Assembly: GCA_017432565.1 (NCBI GenBank) | Contig: JAFRIW010000028.1 | Location: 62,001 to 126,000 of the forward strand | Source: Lachnospiraceae bacterium | GTDB taxonomy: Bacteria > Bacillota > Clostridia > Lachnospirales > Lachnospiraceae | Direction of reading: 5' to 3' | Length of the DNA stretch: 64,000 bases | Part shown: positions 15,235 through 24,931 of the stretch, one piece after another | How the letters are laid out: each line of letters begins with the position of its first letter | How positions within the stretch are numbered: the stretch's first letter is position 1 | Program-made: the position numbers and the translations under genes | Notes under the pieces: generated by a model | Told to the model about the DNA's origin: nothing | What the model saw: only the letters and a program-made list of their open reading frames with translations | The model's database searches: none

Positions 15235-16179
15235 CTATGTAATATTTTTGTCAAATTTCGGGGCCAGCTTCACAAAAAGCATGGGATAGATACCGATAAT
15301 CAGGAAGGTTACGATCAGGTATCTGACGGTCCGGACCAGCAGCGCCGGGAGGGCGTCGGAGGCCAGGAACTCCTTCGGGAAGGGAAGCTTGAAAACCATA
15401 TTCAGGGCGAAGTAAAGGCCAATGCCGCCGGCGATGCGCAGAATCCCCCGAAGAAGGCTGCGCGTCTCTTTAAAGTGCACCTTCCGCTCCTCCAGTTCGA
15501 AGCCGAGAAAAAGTCCGCCCATGATGCCCAGGCTCGTATAATAATCGCTGGTCCGGCAGAACAGAATGCCGACACAGGAAGCCAGAAACAGCACAAGCCT
15601 CAGCTTCCATTTTCCGCGGATTCTGCCGCTGACCTTCTGCGTAATCAGAAGGATAGCGATTCCGACCAGCCAGCCGCACAGCACGTCTGTCGGATAGTGG
15701 ACGCCCACCAGAACGCGGGAGAGGCCGATGAGAAACGGCAGCAGAACCGCCAGGACACGCAGCACGCCGGCAGCCCTGGTTTCAGCAAAGCCCTCCGGCA
15801 GCATGCCGTAAAGGACGGCGGAATTGGTGGAGTGCATACTCGGGAAGGAGTAGCCCTGCTCCTTGATGTCATTCAGATCCGCGCCGGATGTGACCTTTTT
15901 CAGGCATCTGATCTCTGTGTGATCCATGTAAGGCCTGCGCCGCATGACAAGGCACTTGACGAGCGCATTGAACACCAGCCCCGCAAGAAGCGCCGTGCCC
16001 ACCTTTTTCCCGAACTCCTTGTCGTAACACCAGTAAAGAAATCCCAGCACGGCGATCATGAACGTCTCATTGCCAAGTATCGTAAAAAAGGAGGCAGCGG
16101 CCTGCGCCGCTGTCCCCATATGGCTCTGAAGCCAGATCATCAGAGCCGGTTCAAAATCAGAATAAAATGTTGTTCCCAT
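15235..16179 (-). CDS. PAP2-family membrane phosphatase
   Basis: 314 residues with about eight membrane helices. Family members dephosphorylate lipid phosphates such as undecaprenyl pyrophosphate or phosphatidic acid at the membrane. Seen: the three-part active-site signature KCLVMRRRPYMD, YSFPSMHSTNS (PSMHS in place of PSGH) and SRVLVGVHYPTDV. A C-terminal extension of three or four further helices (about 185-314) goes beyond the minimal domain. The start lies six bases after the stop of the GH2 gene with only a weak GGAAT site, consistent with reinitiation. The Met-for-Gly in motif 2 is common in clostridial members. Physiological substrate not determinable. Confidence 0.87.
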   Translation of the reverse strand: MGTTFYSDFEPALMIWLQSHMGTAAQAAASFFTILGNETFMIAVLGFLYWCYDKEFGKKVGTALLAGLVFNALVKCLVMRRRPYMDHTEIRCLKKVTSGADLNDIKEQGYSFPSMHSTNSAVLYGMLPEGFAETRAAGVLRVLAVLLPFLIGLSRVLVGVHYPTDVLCGWLVGIAILLITQKVSGRIRGKWKLRLVLFLASCVGILFCRTSDYYTSLGIMGGLFLGFELEERKVHFKETRSLLRGILRIAGGIGLYFALNMVFKLPFPKEFLASDALPALLVRTVRYLIVTFLIIGIYPMLFVKLAPKFDKNIT

Positions 16180-16187
16180 GTTTTTTC

Positions 16188-18419
16188 TTATTCCGCATCC
16201 GGTTTCCGGATTTTGTTCAGCTTCTCATTCAGTGCCAGCAGATCTTCTTTTTTCAGAATCATTTTCTTACCGAACCTTCCGGAAGCCTGTGCATTAGCCA
16301 GACGCAGAACCGTCAGCGTCTTCAGGAGATTGAACATGCCGCCCGGGTTCGGGTCATTCCTGTCCGGCAGCGCGGAGGCCAGCAGTTCGTAGACCGCGTC
16401 CTTTGCCTCCGGGGAAGTGAAAATATCCTTGATGGTATCATTCAGGCTGAAGTGCACATCGTCGGCTGTAATGTCAAACCAGTTCAGGATAATGCCCGGA
16501 TCCTTCATGATATAGGCCGGATTCTCCTTCTCCACGTGACGGATGCACGCGGTATCCACGCAGCTGCCCGCCACAGCCTTCAGTTCACTGACGCCTTCGT
16601 TCGGAATTTCGAAACTGAAGAACAGGTTATCCCTGTCATTGACGCCCACGCTCCTGCCGTTGACAAACAGCTCCACGGCCGGCTGGTTGGAATAGACCTT
16701 CACCAGCGTCTTTTCGCCGATGCGGTCCACATAGCGCTTTCCGCCGATGTGGACGAAGGGATCCTTCGAAAGCCAGGCCTTGTATGCGTAGAACGAATCC
16801 TTCTTATACTTGCGGTCGATGGACACGAGGCCTTTGGTGTTCTGTCCCTTTCCGCCGCCCTCTTCGCGCTGGTCCGCGCCGAAATTGAACATGTTCCAGA
16901 CATGGGTCGCCCACAGATACGGGCGCTCCTGAATCTGACGGATCATTGTCTCGTGATACAGCGCCTGATATTCTTCGGTATAGTCACCTTTCCTCGGATT
17001 CCCGGTGTGCCAGTCCAGGCAGTCGGCGCCGTACTCAGACAGTCCCAGTGCCTGATCCGGATGGTCCTTGTGAATCCGATCCAGAATCGGTCCGGTCTCC
17101 TCCGTGGCGCCTTCATACCAGCCCAGATACAGGTTATAGGAGATCACATCCGGCAGATAGACAATGTCTTCTTTTGAACCGCAGCTGCCGATATACGCCA
17201 TGACCGTCGGTCTGGTCGGATCCATTTTGTGCGCCAGATCATTCAGGATCCGGTGATTCTCCATCAGGTCTTCTGTGATGCCGCCCATCGTGATCTCATT
17301 GGAGAGACCCCACACGACGATAGAAGGATGGTTGTAATTCTGCGTAATCAGTTCCTTCAGCTGACTGATCGTATTTTCCCGGCCGCCCGGCATATGAATC
17401 GAAATGTACGGAATCTCTGCCCAGACAATCATGCCCCGCTCATCACACAGATCATAGAAGAACTGATTGTGCTGATAGTGAGCAAGTCGAATCGTATTGG
17501 CACCCATCTCGCAGATCAGATCCATATCCTCGATCTGGTCTTCTTTGCTTAACGCATTGCCCTTCTCCCAGCGGTCCTGATGTCTTGCGACGCCGTGCAG
17601 CGGATAAGAGCGGCCGTTCAGGAAGAAGCCCTTCTCCGGATCGATCCGGTAACTGCGCACGCCGAAGCGCACGGAAATTTCATCCACATCCGGAAGCAGC
17701 TGAAGTCTGGCCGTGTAAAGATAAGGATCTTCAATGCCGTTCCACAGGTGCGCCTTCTCAAGCCTTATCTCCTCGCAGATCTCCTGCGCTGCCGCTACGG
17801 TTTTCTCTGCGGCAATGTTTCCCTCCGCATCCTCAATCAGAATACGAAGCTGCCCCGCCGGCTCCCGGATCCATGTCTGCACCCGGACCATCGCGCTGCC
17901 GTCCTCTCCCGGAACAGGCGTAATCTGTGCGCCGCTCCCGCCCAGATAATCCAGGTCAAAATGCGATGCGGACACGGCCAGAATCGACACGTTCCGGTAC
18001 ATGCCGCCGTAGAACGTAAAGTCCGCGTTCTGAGGATAAACAGAATCGCTGGGAGAATTGTCCACGGCGACCGCAATGACATTCTCTTCCTTCAGAAAAT
18101 CTGTGATATCCGCCCGCCAGGTCGAATAGCCGCCCTCGTGCGCCGCGATCTTTTCGCCGTTGACATAAAGTACAGCTGTTGCGGCTGTTCCCTCAAACTC
18201 CAGATAATAGCGGTCCGCCTCCGGCAGATCCTTCCGGGAAAGGCCTTTCGCATACCAGCAGGTGCCGCGGTAATAATCGCTCCCGCCGTCCTGTCCGTCA
18301 ATGCCGTTCCACGTGTGCGGGATATTGACGAAGTCCCACTTCCCGGGAAGCGTCACCGGCGCGCTGTCCGCCATCTTGGTAAATGCCCACTTGTGATTCC
18401 ATAAAATGCGTTGTCTCAT
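16188..18419 (-). CDS. GH2 family beta-galactosidase-like glycosidase
   Basis: 743 residues, cytoplasmic. Seen: MRQRILWNHKWAF start, VNIPHTWNGIDGQDGG and YYRGTCWYAK of the N-terminal sandwich, VLYVNGEKIAAHEGGYSTW, TIM barrel LHGVARHQDRWEKGNA, acid/base Glu in VVWGLSNEITMGG, nucleophile Glu in LGLSEYGADCLDWH, then VELFVNGRSVG of the C-terminal DUF4982-like domain. The HQD and SEYGAD segments are typical of beta-galactosidase/exo-beta-galactosidase GH2 enzymes of gut bacteria. Start set at ATG 18419 by AAAGGGGGG; the longer reading runs back over proC. Followed after nine bases by the PAP2 gene. It is a different GH2 subgroup from the gene at 11648 (nucleophile motifs SEYGAD versus ETYP). Confidence 0.88.
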   Translation of the reverse strand: MRQRILWNHKWAFTKMADSAPVTLPGKWDFVNIPHTWNGIDGQDGGSDYYRGTCWYAKGLSRKDLPEADRYYLEFEGTAATAVLYVNGEKIAAHEGGYSTWRADITDFLKEENVIAVAVDNSPSDSVYPQNADFTFYGGMYRNVSILAVSASHFDLDYLGGSGAQITPVPGEDGSAMVRVQTWIREPAGQLRILIEDAEGNIAAEKTVAAAQEICEEIRLEKAHLWNGIEDPYLYTARLQLLPDVDEISVRFGVRSYRIDPEKGFFLNGRSYPLHGVARHQDRWEKGNALSKEDQIEDMDLICEMGANTIRLAHYQHNQFFYDLCDERGMIVWAEIPYISIHMPGGRENTISQLKELITQNYNHPSIVVWGLSNEITMGGITEDLMENHRILNDLAHKMDPTRPTVMAYIGSCGSKEDIVYLPDVISYNLYLGWYEGATEETGPILDRIHKDHPDQALGLSEYGADCLDWHTGNPRKGDYTEEYQALYHETMIRQIQERPYLWATHVWNMFNFGADQREEGGGKGQNTKGLVSIDRKYKKDSFYAYKAWLSKDPFVHIGGKRYVDRIGEKTLVKVYSNQPAVELFVNGRSVGVNDRDNLFFSFEIPNEGVSELKAVAGSCVDTACIRHVEKENPAYIMKDPGIILNWFDITADDVHFSLNDTIKDIFTSPEAKDAVYELLASALPDRNDPNPGGMFNLLKTLTVLRLANAQASGRFGKKMILKKEDLLALNEKLNKIRKPDAE

Positions 18420-18468
18420 GCTGTCCCCCCCTTTATGTTTTCTGCTTATGTCTCCCAAAATCAATCTA

Positions 18469-19263
18469 TTATAAGTTTCTGGATTTCTCGATGCAGGCGT
18501 CAACCGCCTCCATCACTGCCGCGCGGAAGCCCGCTTTTTCAAGGACTTCAACGGCCTCGATCGTGGTTCCGCCCGGCGAGCAGACCATATCCTTAAGCTC
18601 GCCCGGATGACGCCCGGTCTCCAGCAGAAGCTTCGCGCTGCCCAGCACGGACTGCGCCGCGAAGCGGTACGCCTGTTTCCGGGGCATGCCGCCCTTGACA
18701 GCCGCGTCCGCCATCGCCTCGATGAACATGAACACATATGCCGGCGAGGAGCCGCTGACGCCCACGACCACGTCCATCAGATTTTCCGACACCACCTCGG
18801 TCATGCCGCAGCTCTCCAGCAGGACCAGTGCCTCCTGCAGCTCTTCCTGCGTGACATTCTTGTTTTTGCAGACCGCGGTGCAGCCCTCCTGTACAAGGGC
18901 CGGTGTATTCGGCATGCAGCGCACGATTTTGATCGGATGCGGGAAGTATTCGCTGAACCATTTGGTCGTCCTGCCGGCTGCCACACTGATCAGCAGCTTG
19001 TTCTCATCCACCTCATCCAGAATCTCCTCCAGCACGACGGGAAGAGAAATCGGCTTGACTGCAAGCACGATCACTTCCGACTGTGCGGCGACTTCCCTGT
19101 TGGAGGCCGTCGTGCGGATGCCGAAGCGCTCCGCAGCCCGTGTGCGCGATTCTTCGTGCACGGCAGAGCCGATGATGTCCTCCGGGGACACCAGTCCCTT
19201 TTTGACGATTCCGCTGATGAGGGCTGTGGCCATATTGCCCAGTCCGATGACACCCAGTTTCAT
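18469..19263 (-). CDS. proC: Pyrroline-5-carboxylate reductase
   Basis: 264 residues. Last step of proline synthesis: NAD(P)H-dependent reduction of pyrroline-5-carboxylate. Seen: VIGLGNMATALISGI (dinucleotide fold), VILAVKP, CMPNTPALVQEG, the family signature in VSGSSPAYVFMFIEAMADAAVKGGM (split across two helices) and the C-terminal SPGGTTIEAVEVLE. Start taken at ATG 19263, eight bases after GGAAGGGAG; a GTG three codons upstream is the alternative. It follows the RNA methyltransferase gene by five bases, so the two are cotranscribed. A TATAAT overlaps its stop codon, but no matching -35 was found for the GH2 gene downstream. Confidence 0.96.
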   Translation of the reverse strand: MKLGVIGLGNMATALISGIVKKGLVSPEDIIGSAVHEESRTRAAERFGIRTTASNREVAAQSEVIVLAVKPISLPVVLEEILDEVDENKLLISVAAGRTTKWFSEYFPHPIKIVRCMPNTPALVQEGCTAVCKNKNVTQEELQEALVLLESCGMTEVVSENLMDVVVGVSGSSPAYVFMFIEAMADAAVKGGMPRKQAYRFAAQSVLGSAKLLLETGRHPGELKDMVCSPGGTTIEAVEVLEKAGFRAAVMEAVDACIEKSRNL

Positions 19264-19268
19264 ACTGA

Positions 19269-20090
19269 TCACTCCCTTCCTGAATTACGTCTCTGTCTGG
19301 CCGCTTCATACAGAAGAATCGATGCGGCCACTGCAGCATTTAATGATTCGATCTGCCCCGCCATGGGCAGGTAAACTGTTTCGTCCGAGAGCCGGATCGT
19401 CTCTTCCTGCAGGCCGTTTCCTTCGTTTCCCACAAGAAAGGCGCTGCCGTACCCAGTGCCTTTTGTGTAATCGAACCGGTCATAGGGGCACGCACGATCA
19501 TCCAGGCAGGCCGCATAGATCCGCACACGATTCTCCTGCAGTGCACGGATTTCCTCCCGCAGGTCCGCGTCCGTCAGGATCGGCATGCGGAAAATCGCGC
19601 TCATCGTCGCCCGGACCGTTTTGGCTGAATACAGATCCGCGCACTCCCGGCTCAGAATGATGCCCGCCGCGCCGGCCGCCTCGGCGGTCCGGACCATGGT
19701 CCCCAGATTGCCGGGATCCTGAATGGCTTCCAGCATCAGAAGCAGCGGTGCTTCTTCCCGGAGCAGGTCCTCCCGTGTGCAGGACGGCATCCGCACCTCA
19801 CATAAAATGCCCTGCGGCGTCTTTGTGTCGGAGATTTTCTCCATCAGCGCCTGCGGAATCACACAGACCGGCGCTCCGGCGCTCCGTGTTTTGCCAAGGA
19901 TCAGATCCTGAAGCTCCGGGAGACGTTCCTTCGTGACATAGACCGCACGCAGAGCTTCGTCCGGCGTATCTTTAAAAATCCGGACGCCCTCCGTGATAAA
20001 GGATCCCTCTTCCTTTCGGACGCGGGCTTTGCTCTGCAGCTGTATGATCCTGCGGATCCGCGGATTCTGCGGGGATGTAATCTCTTCCAA
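19269..20090 (-). CDS. SpoU/TrmH-family RNA 2'-O-ribose methyltransferase
   Basis: 273 residues. SAM-dependent ribose methylation of tRNA or 23S rRNA. Seen: N-terminal L30e-like substrate domain (EITSPQNPRIRRI, EGSFITEGVRIFKD) and the trefoil-knot SPOUT domain with motif 1 PGNLGTMVRTAEAAGA, motif 2 FLVGNEGNGL and motif 3 LPMAGQIESLNAAVAASIL. The N-terminal domain and length match the clostridial 23S rRNA methylases related to RlmB/TsnR, not tRNA TrmH. Start codon is TTG at 20090, with AGGAGA eight bases upstream; no better ATG exists in frame. Fifteen bases after pfkA. Confidence 0.9.
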   Translation of the reverse strand: MEEITSPQNPRIRRIIQLQSKARVRKEEGSFITEGVRIFKDTPDEALRAVYVTKERLPELQDLILGKTRSAGAPVCVIPQALMEKISDTKTPQGILCEVRMPSCTREDLLREEAPLLLMLEAIQDPGNLGTMVRTAEAAGAAGIILSRECADLYSAKTVRATMSAIFRMPILTDADLREEIRALQENRVRIYAACLDDRACPYDRFDYTKGTGYGSAFLVGNEGNGLQEETIRLSDETVYLPMAGQIESLNAAVAASILLYEAARQRRNSGRE

Positions 20091-20105
20091 CCTGTCTTCT
20101 CCTGC

Positions 20106-21080
20106 TTACCTGGAGAGCTCCAGGGCTACTTCATACTGATAATCCGGAATCTTTTTCGTCATGGCCAGCGCCTCCTCAATATCGAAGTCGCAGAATTCAC
20201 CGTTCTTATAGGCCACAACGCGGTTCGACTTGCCCTGTGAAATAATGTCCGCGGCGTAGGCGCCCATAATCGATGCGTAGAAACGGTCCTTGCAGCTCGG
20301 TGAACCGCCCCGCTGCATATAGCCCAGAATCGTGGCGCGCGTCTCGATGCCGGTCGCCGCCTCAATGCGTCTTGCCATGGAGGTGGAATGACCGATTCCC
20401 TCCGCGTTGATGATGATATGGTGCTTTTTGCCGTGCTTCCGGTTGTTGATAATGTTGTCGACGATCCGCTGCTCGTCGTAATCATAGGTCTCCGGGATCA
20501 GAATGTCCTCCGCGCCGTTTGCCATGCCGCACCAGAGTGCAATATAGCCGGCGCCGCGTCCCATGACTTCGATAATGCTGCAGCGCTCATGGGATGAAGA
20601 CGTGTCCCGCACCTTGTCGATGGCCTGCATTGCCGTATTGATCGCGGTGTCAAAACCGATGGTGTAATCCGTGCAGGCGATGTCCAGGTCGATCGTCCCC
20701 GGTATGCCGATGGTGTTGATGCCGTGCCGCGCCAGCGCCTGCGCGCCGCGGTAGGAGCCGTCGCCGCCAATGACGACGATGCCGTCGATCCCGTGCTTCC
20801 GGCAGATCTGAGCCGCCTGCTCCTGAACCTCTTCCTCTCTGAATTCATGACACCGGGCTGTGCCCAGAATGGTTCCGCCCTGCTGAATAATGTCCGAGAC
20901 AGAGCGCTTATTCATTTCGAATATTTCTTCATTCAAAAGGCCGAGAAATCCCCGCTCGATGCCCACAACCTCCAGGCCGTTCACAATACTCTTTCTCACC
21001 ACGGCGCGGATGGCCGCATTCATCCCCGGCGCGTCGCCGCCGCTGGTCAGTACGCCGATTTTTCTGATCTCTTTGTCCAT
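20106..21080 (-). CDS. pfkA: ATP-dependent 6-phosphofructokinase
   Basis: 324 residues, bacterial ATP-PFK length. Commits fructose-6-phosphate to glycolysis; the fructose-6-phosphate formed by the transaldolase pathway at the left end would enter here. Seen: IGVLTSGGDAPGMNAAIRAVV, the ATP-site Gly motif VVIGGDGSYRGAQAL, catalytic segment PGTIDLDIACTDYTIGFDTA (TID-D), VMGRGAGYIALW, and the fructose-6-phosphate motif LGYMQRGGSPSCKDRF. The Gly-Gly-Asp-Gly set indicates ATP rather than pyrophosphate as donor. Ribosome site GGCAGGAT. A TATAAT box lies 57 bp upstream, so it may have its own promoter after dnaE. Confidence 0.96.
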   Translation of the reverse strand: MDKEIRKIGVLTSGGDAPGMNAAIRAVVRKSIVNGLEVVGIERGFLGLLNEEIFEMNKRSVSDIIQQGGTILGTARCHEFREEEVQEQAAQICRKHGIDGIVVIGGDGSYRGAQALARHGINTIGIPGTIDLDIACTDYTIGFDTAINTAMQAIDKVRDTSSSHERCSIIEVMGRGAGYIALWCGMANGAEDILIPETYDYDEQRIVDNIINNRKHGKKHHIIINAEGIGHSTSMARRIEAATGIETRATILGYMQRGGSPSCKDRFYASIMGAYAADIISQGKSNRVVAYKNGEFCDFDIEEALAMTKKIPDYQYEVALELSR

Positions 21081-21136
21081 ATCCTGCCCTCTCTTACCTT
21101 CTGCGCTTTAAGCCGGATTCATTCCTCTTCGGAATT

Positions 21137-21142
21137 ATTATA
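21137..21142 (-). promoter_or_regulatory. Probable -10 box of the pfkA promoter
   Basis: Exact TATAAT on the minus strand in the 70-bp space between dnaE and pfkA, with upstream CTG. The 17-bp upstream hexamer GTTATT is a poor -35, so strength is uncertain. Confidence 0.5.
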
Positions 21143-21150
21143 CAGAATAT

Positions 21151-24100
21151 CTATTTCAGAATAACACTTCCGGGCCCGAGTTTCGCGCTCAGCAGTGAAA
21201 TCACTTCTTCATCCGCCCGGATGCCGTACCCCGGAGGCAGCTCCTTTTTGGCGCGGATGCTCTCGATGTAGAGAATGACCCGGTCCGGCCCGCCGCGCAC
21301 GGCGATGAGTTCCGACAGCCACTCCTTTAACTCCTGATAGGACTCCGGATCCTTAAAGCGCAGCCACAGTGCTCTTCCGCCTCTTTTCGCCGCCGGCTGC
21401 TCCCCCGCCGGACGATAATCAGGTGCCGCGGACACCCGGGAGGCTGCAGGTGCTTCGTCTGCCGGCCCGTCCTCAAAAGGCCAGACCTTCTCGCAGATCA
21501 GCTTTCCGTCCTTCTCGTCCTCCAGAGAGACGCGGCCCCGCACGAAGACCTTTCCGTCCTCCTCCAGCAGTGCGCCGCTCTCCTCATAAGGCCGCGGGAA
21601 AACGATGGTCTCGACACTGCCCGTGGGATCCTCCAGCGTCACAAACGCCATCACCTTATTGTTCTTTGTGTATTTCAGCTTTTTGTCCGTGACCAGGCCG
21701 CCGATCGTGACAATCTGTCCGTCGCGCACCCGCATGCCTTCCGCGTCGGCGCCGCCTTCTTCCTGTACGTCCTCGCGGACAAAATCCGACGCGGTCGCGT
21801 TTGCCCGCTTCTTCCACAGATCCATATACTCATCCAGCGGATGGCCGCTCAGGTAGATTCCCAGCACTTCCTTCTCGAAGGCCAGCTTCATCTCCTTCGT
21901 GTACTCGCCGATGTCCGGATAACTGATCTGATAATCGGATTTTTCCGTCTCATCCGCCAGGTCAAACAGCGACATCTGACCGGCCATATTGTTTTTCGCG
22001 GCCGACTGCAGCTCGTCCATCATCCGCATGTAGACGCTCATCATCTGCTTTCTCGTGACGCCGAAGCTGTCAAAGGCGCCGGCCTTGATGAAGCTCTCGA
22101 TGACCCGCTTGTTGACCTCGCGCTCCCGCACCGACATCCGCTCCATGAAATCGGACAGATCCCGGAACTTTCCGTTTCTCTCCCGCTCGCGCACAATGGC
22201 GTCAATGACCGGGCGTCCGACGCCCTTAATGGCGGTCAGGGCATAGCGGATCGCGCCGCCGGAGACGGAGAAGCCCGCCTCGCCCTCGTTGATATCCGGC
22301 GGAAGCAGGGAAATTTTCAGATTCCGGCAGGTCAGAATATACCCCGCCACCTTGGACGGGAAGTCAATCACGCTGGTGAGCAGCGCCGCCATGAACTCCG
22401 TCGGATAATACAGCTTGAGCCAGGCTGTCTGATAGGCGACCACTGCGTAGCACGCCGCGTGAGATTTGTTAAAGGCATATTTTGCAAAATCCGTCATGGT
22501 GTCAAAGATTCCCGACGCCACTTCGGCCGGAATGCCGTTCGCGACGCACCCCGGGACACCCAGCTCCGGATTGCCGTAGACAAAGTTCCGGCGCTCCTTC
22601 TCCATGACGTCCTGCTTCTTTTTGCTCATGGCGCGGCGCACCAGATCGCTGCGGCCGAGCGTGTAGCCGCCCAGATTTTGCACGATCTGCATGACCTGTT
22701 CCTGATAGACGATGCAGCCGTAGGTGGGTTCCAGAATCGGACGCAGTGCCTCGGCGGCATAGGTGATCTCGCGGCCTGAATTCTTTCCCGACACATACTG
22801 CGGGATAAAATCCATCGGGCCGGGGCGGTACAGGGAAATGCCCGCGATCAGGTCCTCCAGACACTGAGGCCGCAGTTCCTTCATGAAGGACTGCATCCCG
22901 CCGCTCTCCAGCTGGAAGACGCCGTCTGTCCGGCCGGTCGAAATACTGGCATAGACATTCGGGTCTTCAAAGCCGATCGCATCAATGTCGATCGGAACCG
23001 GGACGGGGTTCTGCGTGATTTTGCGGGAACCGATGACCGGCTCGTGCGGGGGATAGGCGCCTCCCGCCTCCTCGACGGAGCGGTTGGCCATCTGCACGGC
23101 ATTCTGAATGACTGTCAGATTCCGCAGGCCGAGGAAATCCATCTTCAGAAGCCCCAGCTCCTCGATGGTCGTCATGGTGAACTGCGTGGTGATCGAACCG
23201 TCCTGTGCGCGGGAAAGCGGCACCAGATCCTCTGCAGGCGCGCTGCAGATCACAACGCCCGCCGCGTGAATCGATGTGTGGCGGGGCAGGCCCTCCAGGC
23301 GGCGGCTCATATCGATCAGCACGCGGACCTGGCTGTCCTCCTCATAGCGCTTCTTTAAGTCCGGATTCTCCTGCAGTGCCTTATCCAGCGTGATATTCAG
23401 CTCCTGCGGAACCATTTTGGAGATTGAATCGCACAGCGCGTAGGGCAGATCCATCACACGCCCCACGTCACGGATGACACCGCGGGCAGCCATGGTGCCG
23501 AAGGTAATGATCTGCACCACCTTGTCCCGGCCGTACTTCTCCGTGACATAGTCGATGACCTCCTGCCGGCGCTCAAAGCCGAAGTCCACGTCAATATCGG
23601 GCATGGTCACGCGCTCGGGGTTCAGGAACCGCTCAAAGAGCAGATCGTAGCGGATCGGATCGATATTGGTGATATGCAGACAGTAGGAAACCACGGATCC
23701 CGCGGCACTTCCTCTGCCGGGTCCCACCATGATGCCGTGCTCTCTGGAATAATTGATATAATCCCAGACGATCAGGAAGTAATCCACATAGCCCATGGTC
23801 CTGATCGTATTCAGCTCATAGACCATGCGGTCGTGGATCTGACGGATCCGTGCTTTCTTCTCTTCCTCTTCGCCGGCGTAGTCCGGGCTGTTTTCAAACC
23901 GCTCCGAAAAGCCCTTCTCGCACAGCATGTTCAGATAAGTCCAGGAATCGTATCCCGCGGGCACATCGTACTGCGGCAGTCTCGTGTGGCCGAATTCGAT
24001 TTCCACATTGCAGCGCTTCGCGATTTTCTCCGTGTTTTCCACGGCTTCGATCGCATAGGGGAAGCGCTCGCGCATCTCGGCCTCGCTCTTGACATAGAAC

Positions 24101-24882
24101 TGCCCGCCGGGATAGCGCATTCTGTCTTCATCCGAGAGCTTCTTGCCCGTCTGGATACACAGCAGGATATCGTGGGGCTCCGCGTCCTCTTTATAGGTGT
24201 AGTGGCAGTCGTTGGTCGCCACCAGCGGAATGGAAAGCTCCCTGCTCATCTTCAGCAGCTCCGCGTTGACGGTCTGCTGCATCGGATAATCCGGGCCGTG
24301 GTCCTGCAGCTCCAGGAAGAAATTGTTCTCCCCGAAAATGTCGCGGTAGCGAAGCGCCGCGGCGCGCGCTTCGGCAAGATCGCCCCGGGCAATATTCCGG
24401 GCGACCTCTCCGGCCAGACACGCACTGCAGCAGATAATTCCCTCGTGATACGCGCGCAGCAGTTCCAGGTCCACGCGCGGCCTGTAATAATAACCCTCCG
24501 TGAAGGAGCGGCTCACGATGTGCGACAGATTCTCATAGCCGGTGTTGTTTTCCGCCAGCAGAATCAGATGATAATAGCGGTCGTCGCCGTGGGACAGTTC
24601 CCGGTCAAAACGCGACCCGGGCGCCACATAAACCTCGCAGCCCAGGATCGGGCGGATTCCCTCCGCCTTGCACGCCTTGTAAAAATCAACCACGCCGTAC
24701 ATGACGCCGTGATCGGTGATCGCCGCGCTGTCCATGCCCAGCTCTCTGACGCGCTTTACATATTCCTTCACTTTATTGGAGCCGTCCAGAAGAGACCACT
24801 CCGTGTGGGTGTGAAGGTGACAGAAACCGGGCTCTTTCAGCCCGATCGTCTGTGCATTAAAGGTCTCAATGTCGTTCTGCAT
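21151..24882 (-). CDS. dnaE: DNA polymerase III alpha subunit (DnaE type)
   Basis: 1243 residues. Replicative polymerase catalytic subunit; in Bacillota with PolC, DnaE extends primers on the lagging strand. Seen: N-terminal PHP domain (HLHTHTEWSLLDGSNK, AITDHGVMYGVV), palm with VGPGRGSAAGSVVSYCL and MPDIDVDFGFERR carrying the catalytic Asp pair, fingers with YRPGPMDFIP and YGCIVYQEQVMQI, FNKSHAACYAVVAYQTAW, a helix-hairpin-helix region near ALTAIKGVGRP and a C-terminal OB fold (TIGGLVTDKKLKYTKNNK). It lacks the 3'-5' exonuclease domain that marks PolC. Start moved to ATG 24882, eight bases from GGAG; the TTG two codons earlier is too close. The C-terminal ~90 residues after the OB fold are Ala/Pro-rich and then fold again. 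Confidence 0.97.
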   Translation of the reverse strand: MQNDIETFNAQTIGLKEPGFCHLHTHTEWSLLDGSNKVKEYVKRVRELGMDSAAITDHGVMYGVVDFYKACKAEGIRPILGCEVYVAPGSRFDRELSHGDDRYYHLILLAENNTGYENLSHIVSRSFTEGYYYRPRVDLELLRAYHEGIICCSACLAGEVARNIARGDLAEARAAALRYRDIFGENNFFLELQDHGPDYPMQQTVNAELLKMSRELSIPLVATNDCHYTYKEDAEPHDILLCIQTGKKLSDEDRMRYPGGQFYVKSEAEMRERFPYAIEAVENTEKIAKRCNVEIEFGHTRLPQYDVPAGYDSWTYLNMLCEKGFSERFENSPDYAGEEEEKKARIRQIHDRMVYELNTIRTMGYVDYFLIVWDYINYSREHGIMVGPGRGSAAGSVVSYCLHITNIDPIRYDLLFERFLNPERVTMPDIDVDFGFERRQEVIDYVTEKYGRDKVVQIITFGTMAARGVIRDVGRVMDLPYALCDSISKMVPQELNITLDKALQENPDLKKRYEEDSQVRVLIDMSRRLEGLPRHTSIHAAGVVICSAPAEDLVPLSRAQDGSITTQFTMTTIEELGLLKMDFLGLRNLTVIQNAVQMANRSVEEAGGAYPPHEPVIGSRKITQNPVPVPIDIDAIGFEDPNVYASISTGRTDGVFQLESGGMQSFMKELRPQCLEDLIAGISLYRPGPMDFIPQYVSGKNSGREITYAAEALRPILEPTYGCIVYQEQVMQIVQNLGGYTLGRSDLVRRAMSKKKQDVMEKERRNFVYGNPELGVPGCVANGIPAEVASGIFDTMTDFAKYAFNKSHAACYAVVAYQTAWLKLYYPTEFMAALLTSVIDFPSKVAGYILTCRNLKISLLPPDINEGEAGFSVSGGAIRYALTAIKGVGRPVIDAIVRERERNGKFRDLSDFMERMSVREREVNKRVIESFIKAGAFDSFGVTRKQMMSVYMRMMDELQSAAKNNMAGQMSLFDLADETEKSDYQISYPDIGEYTKEMKLAFEKEVLGIYLSGHPLDEYMDLWKKRANATASDFVREDVQEEGGADAEGMRVRDGQIVTIGGLVTDKKLKYTKNNKVMAFVTLEDPTGSVETIVFPRPYEESGALLEEDGKVFVRGRVSLEDEKDGKLICEKVWPFEDGPADEAPAASRVSAAPDYRPAGEQPAAKRGGRALWLRFKDPESYQELKEWLSELIAVRGGPDRVILYIESIRAKKELPPGYGIRADEEVISLLSAKLGPGSVILK

Positions 24883-24931
24883 GCTCAACTCCGTCAGGAT
24901 TCAACACTTTGTTCCCTGTGCCTGTTCGGGC

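Noticed and set aside
18468..18473. TATAAT upstream of the second GH2 gene as a promoter
   Set aside because: No -35-like hexamer at 16-18 bp; the nearest TTGACG is 24 bp away, so I did not call a promoter.
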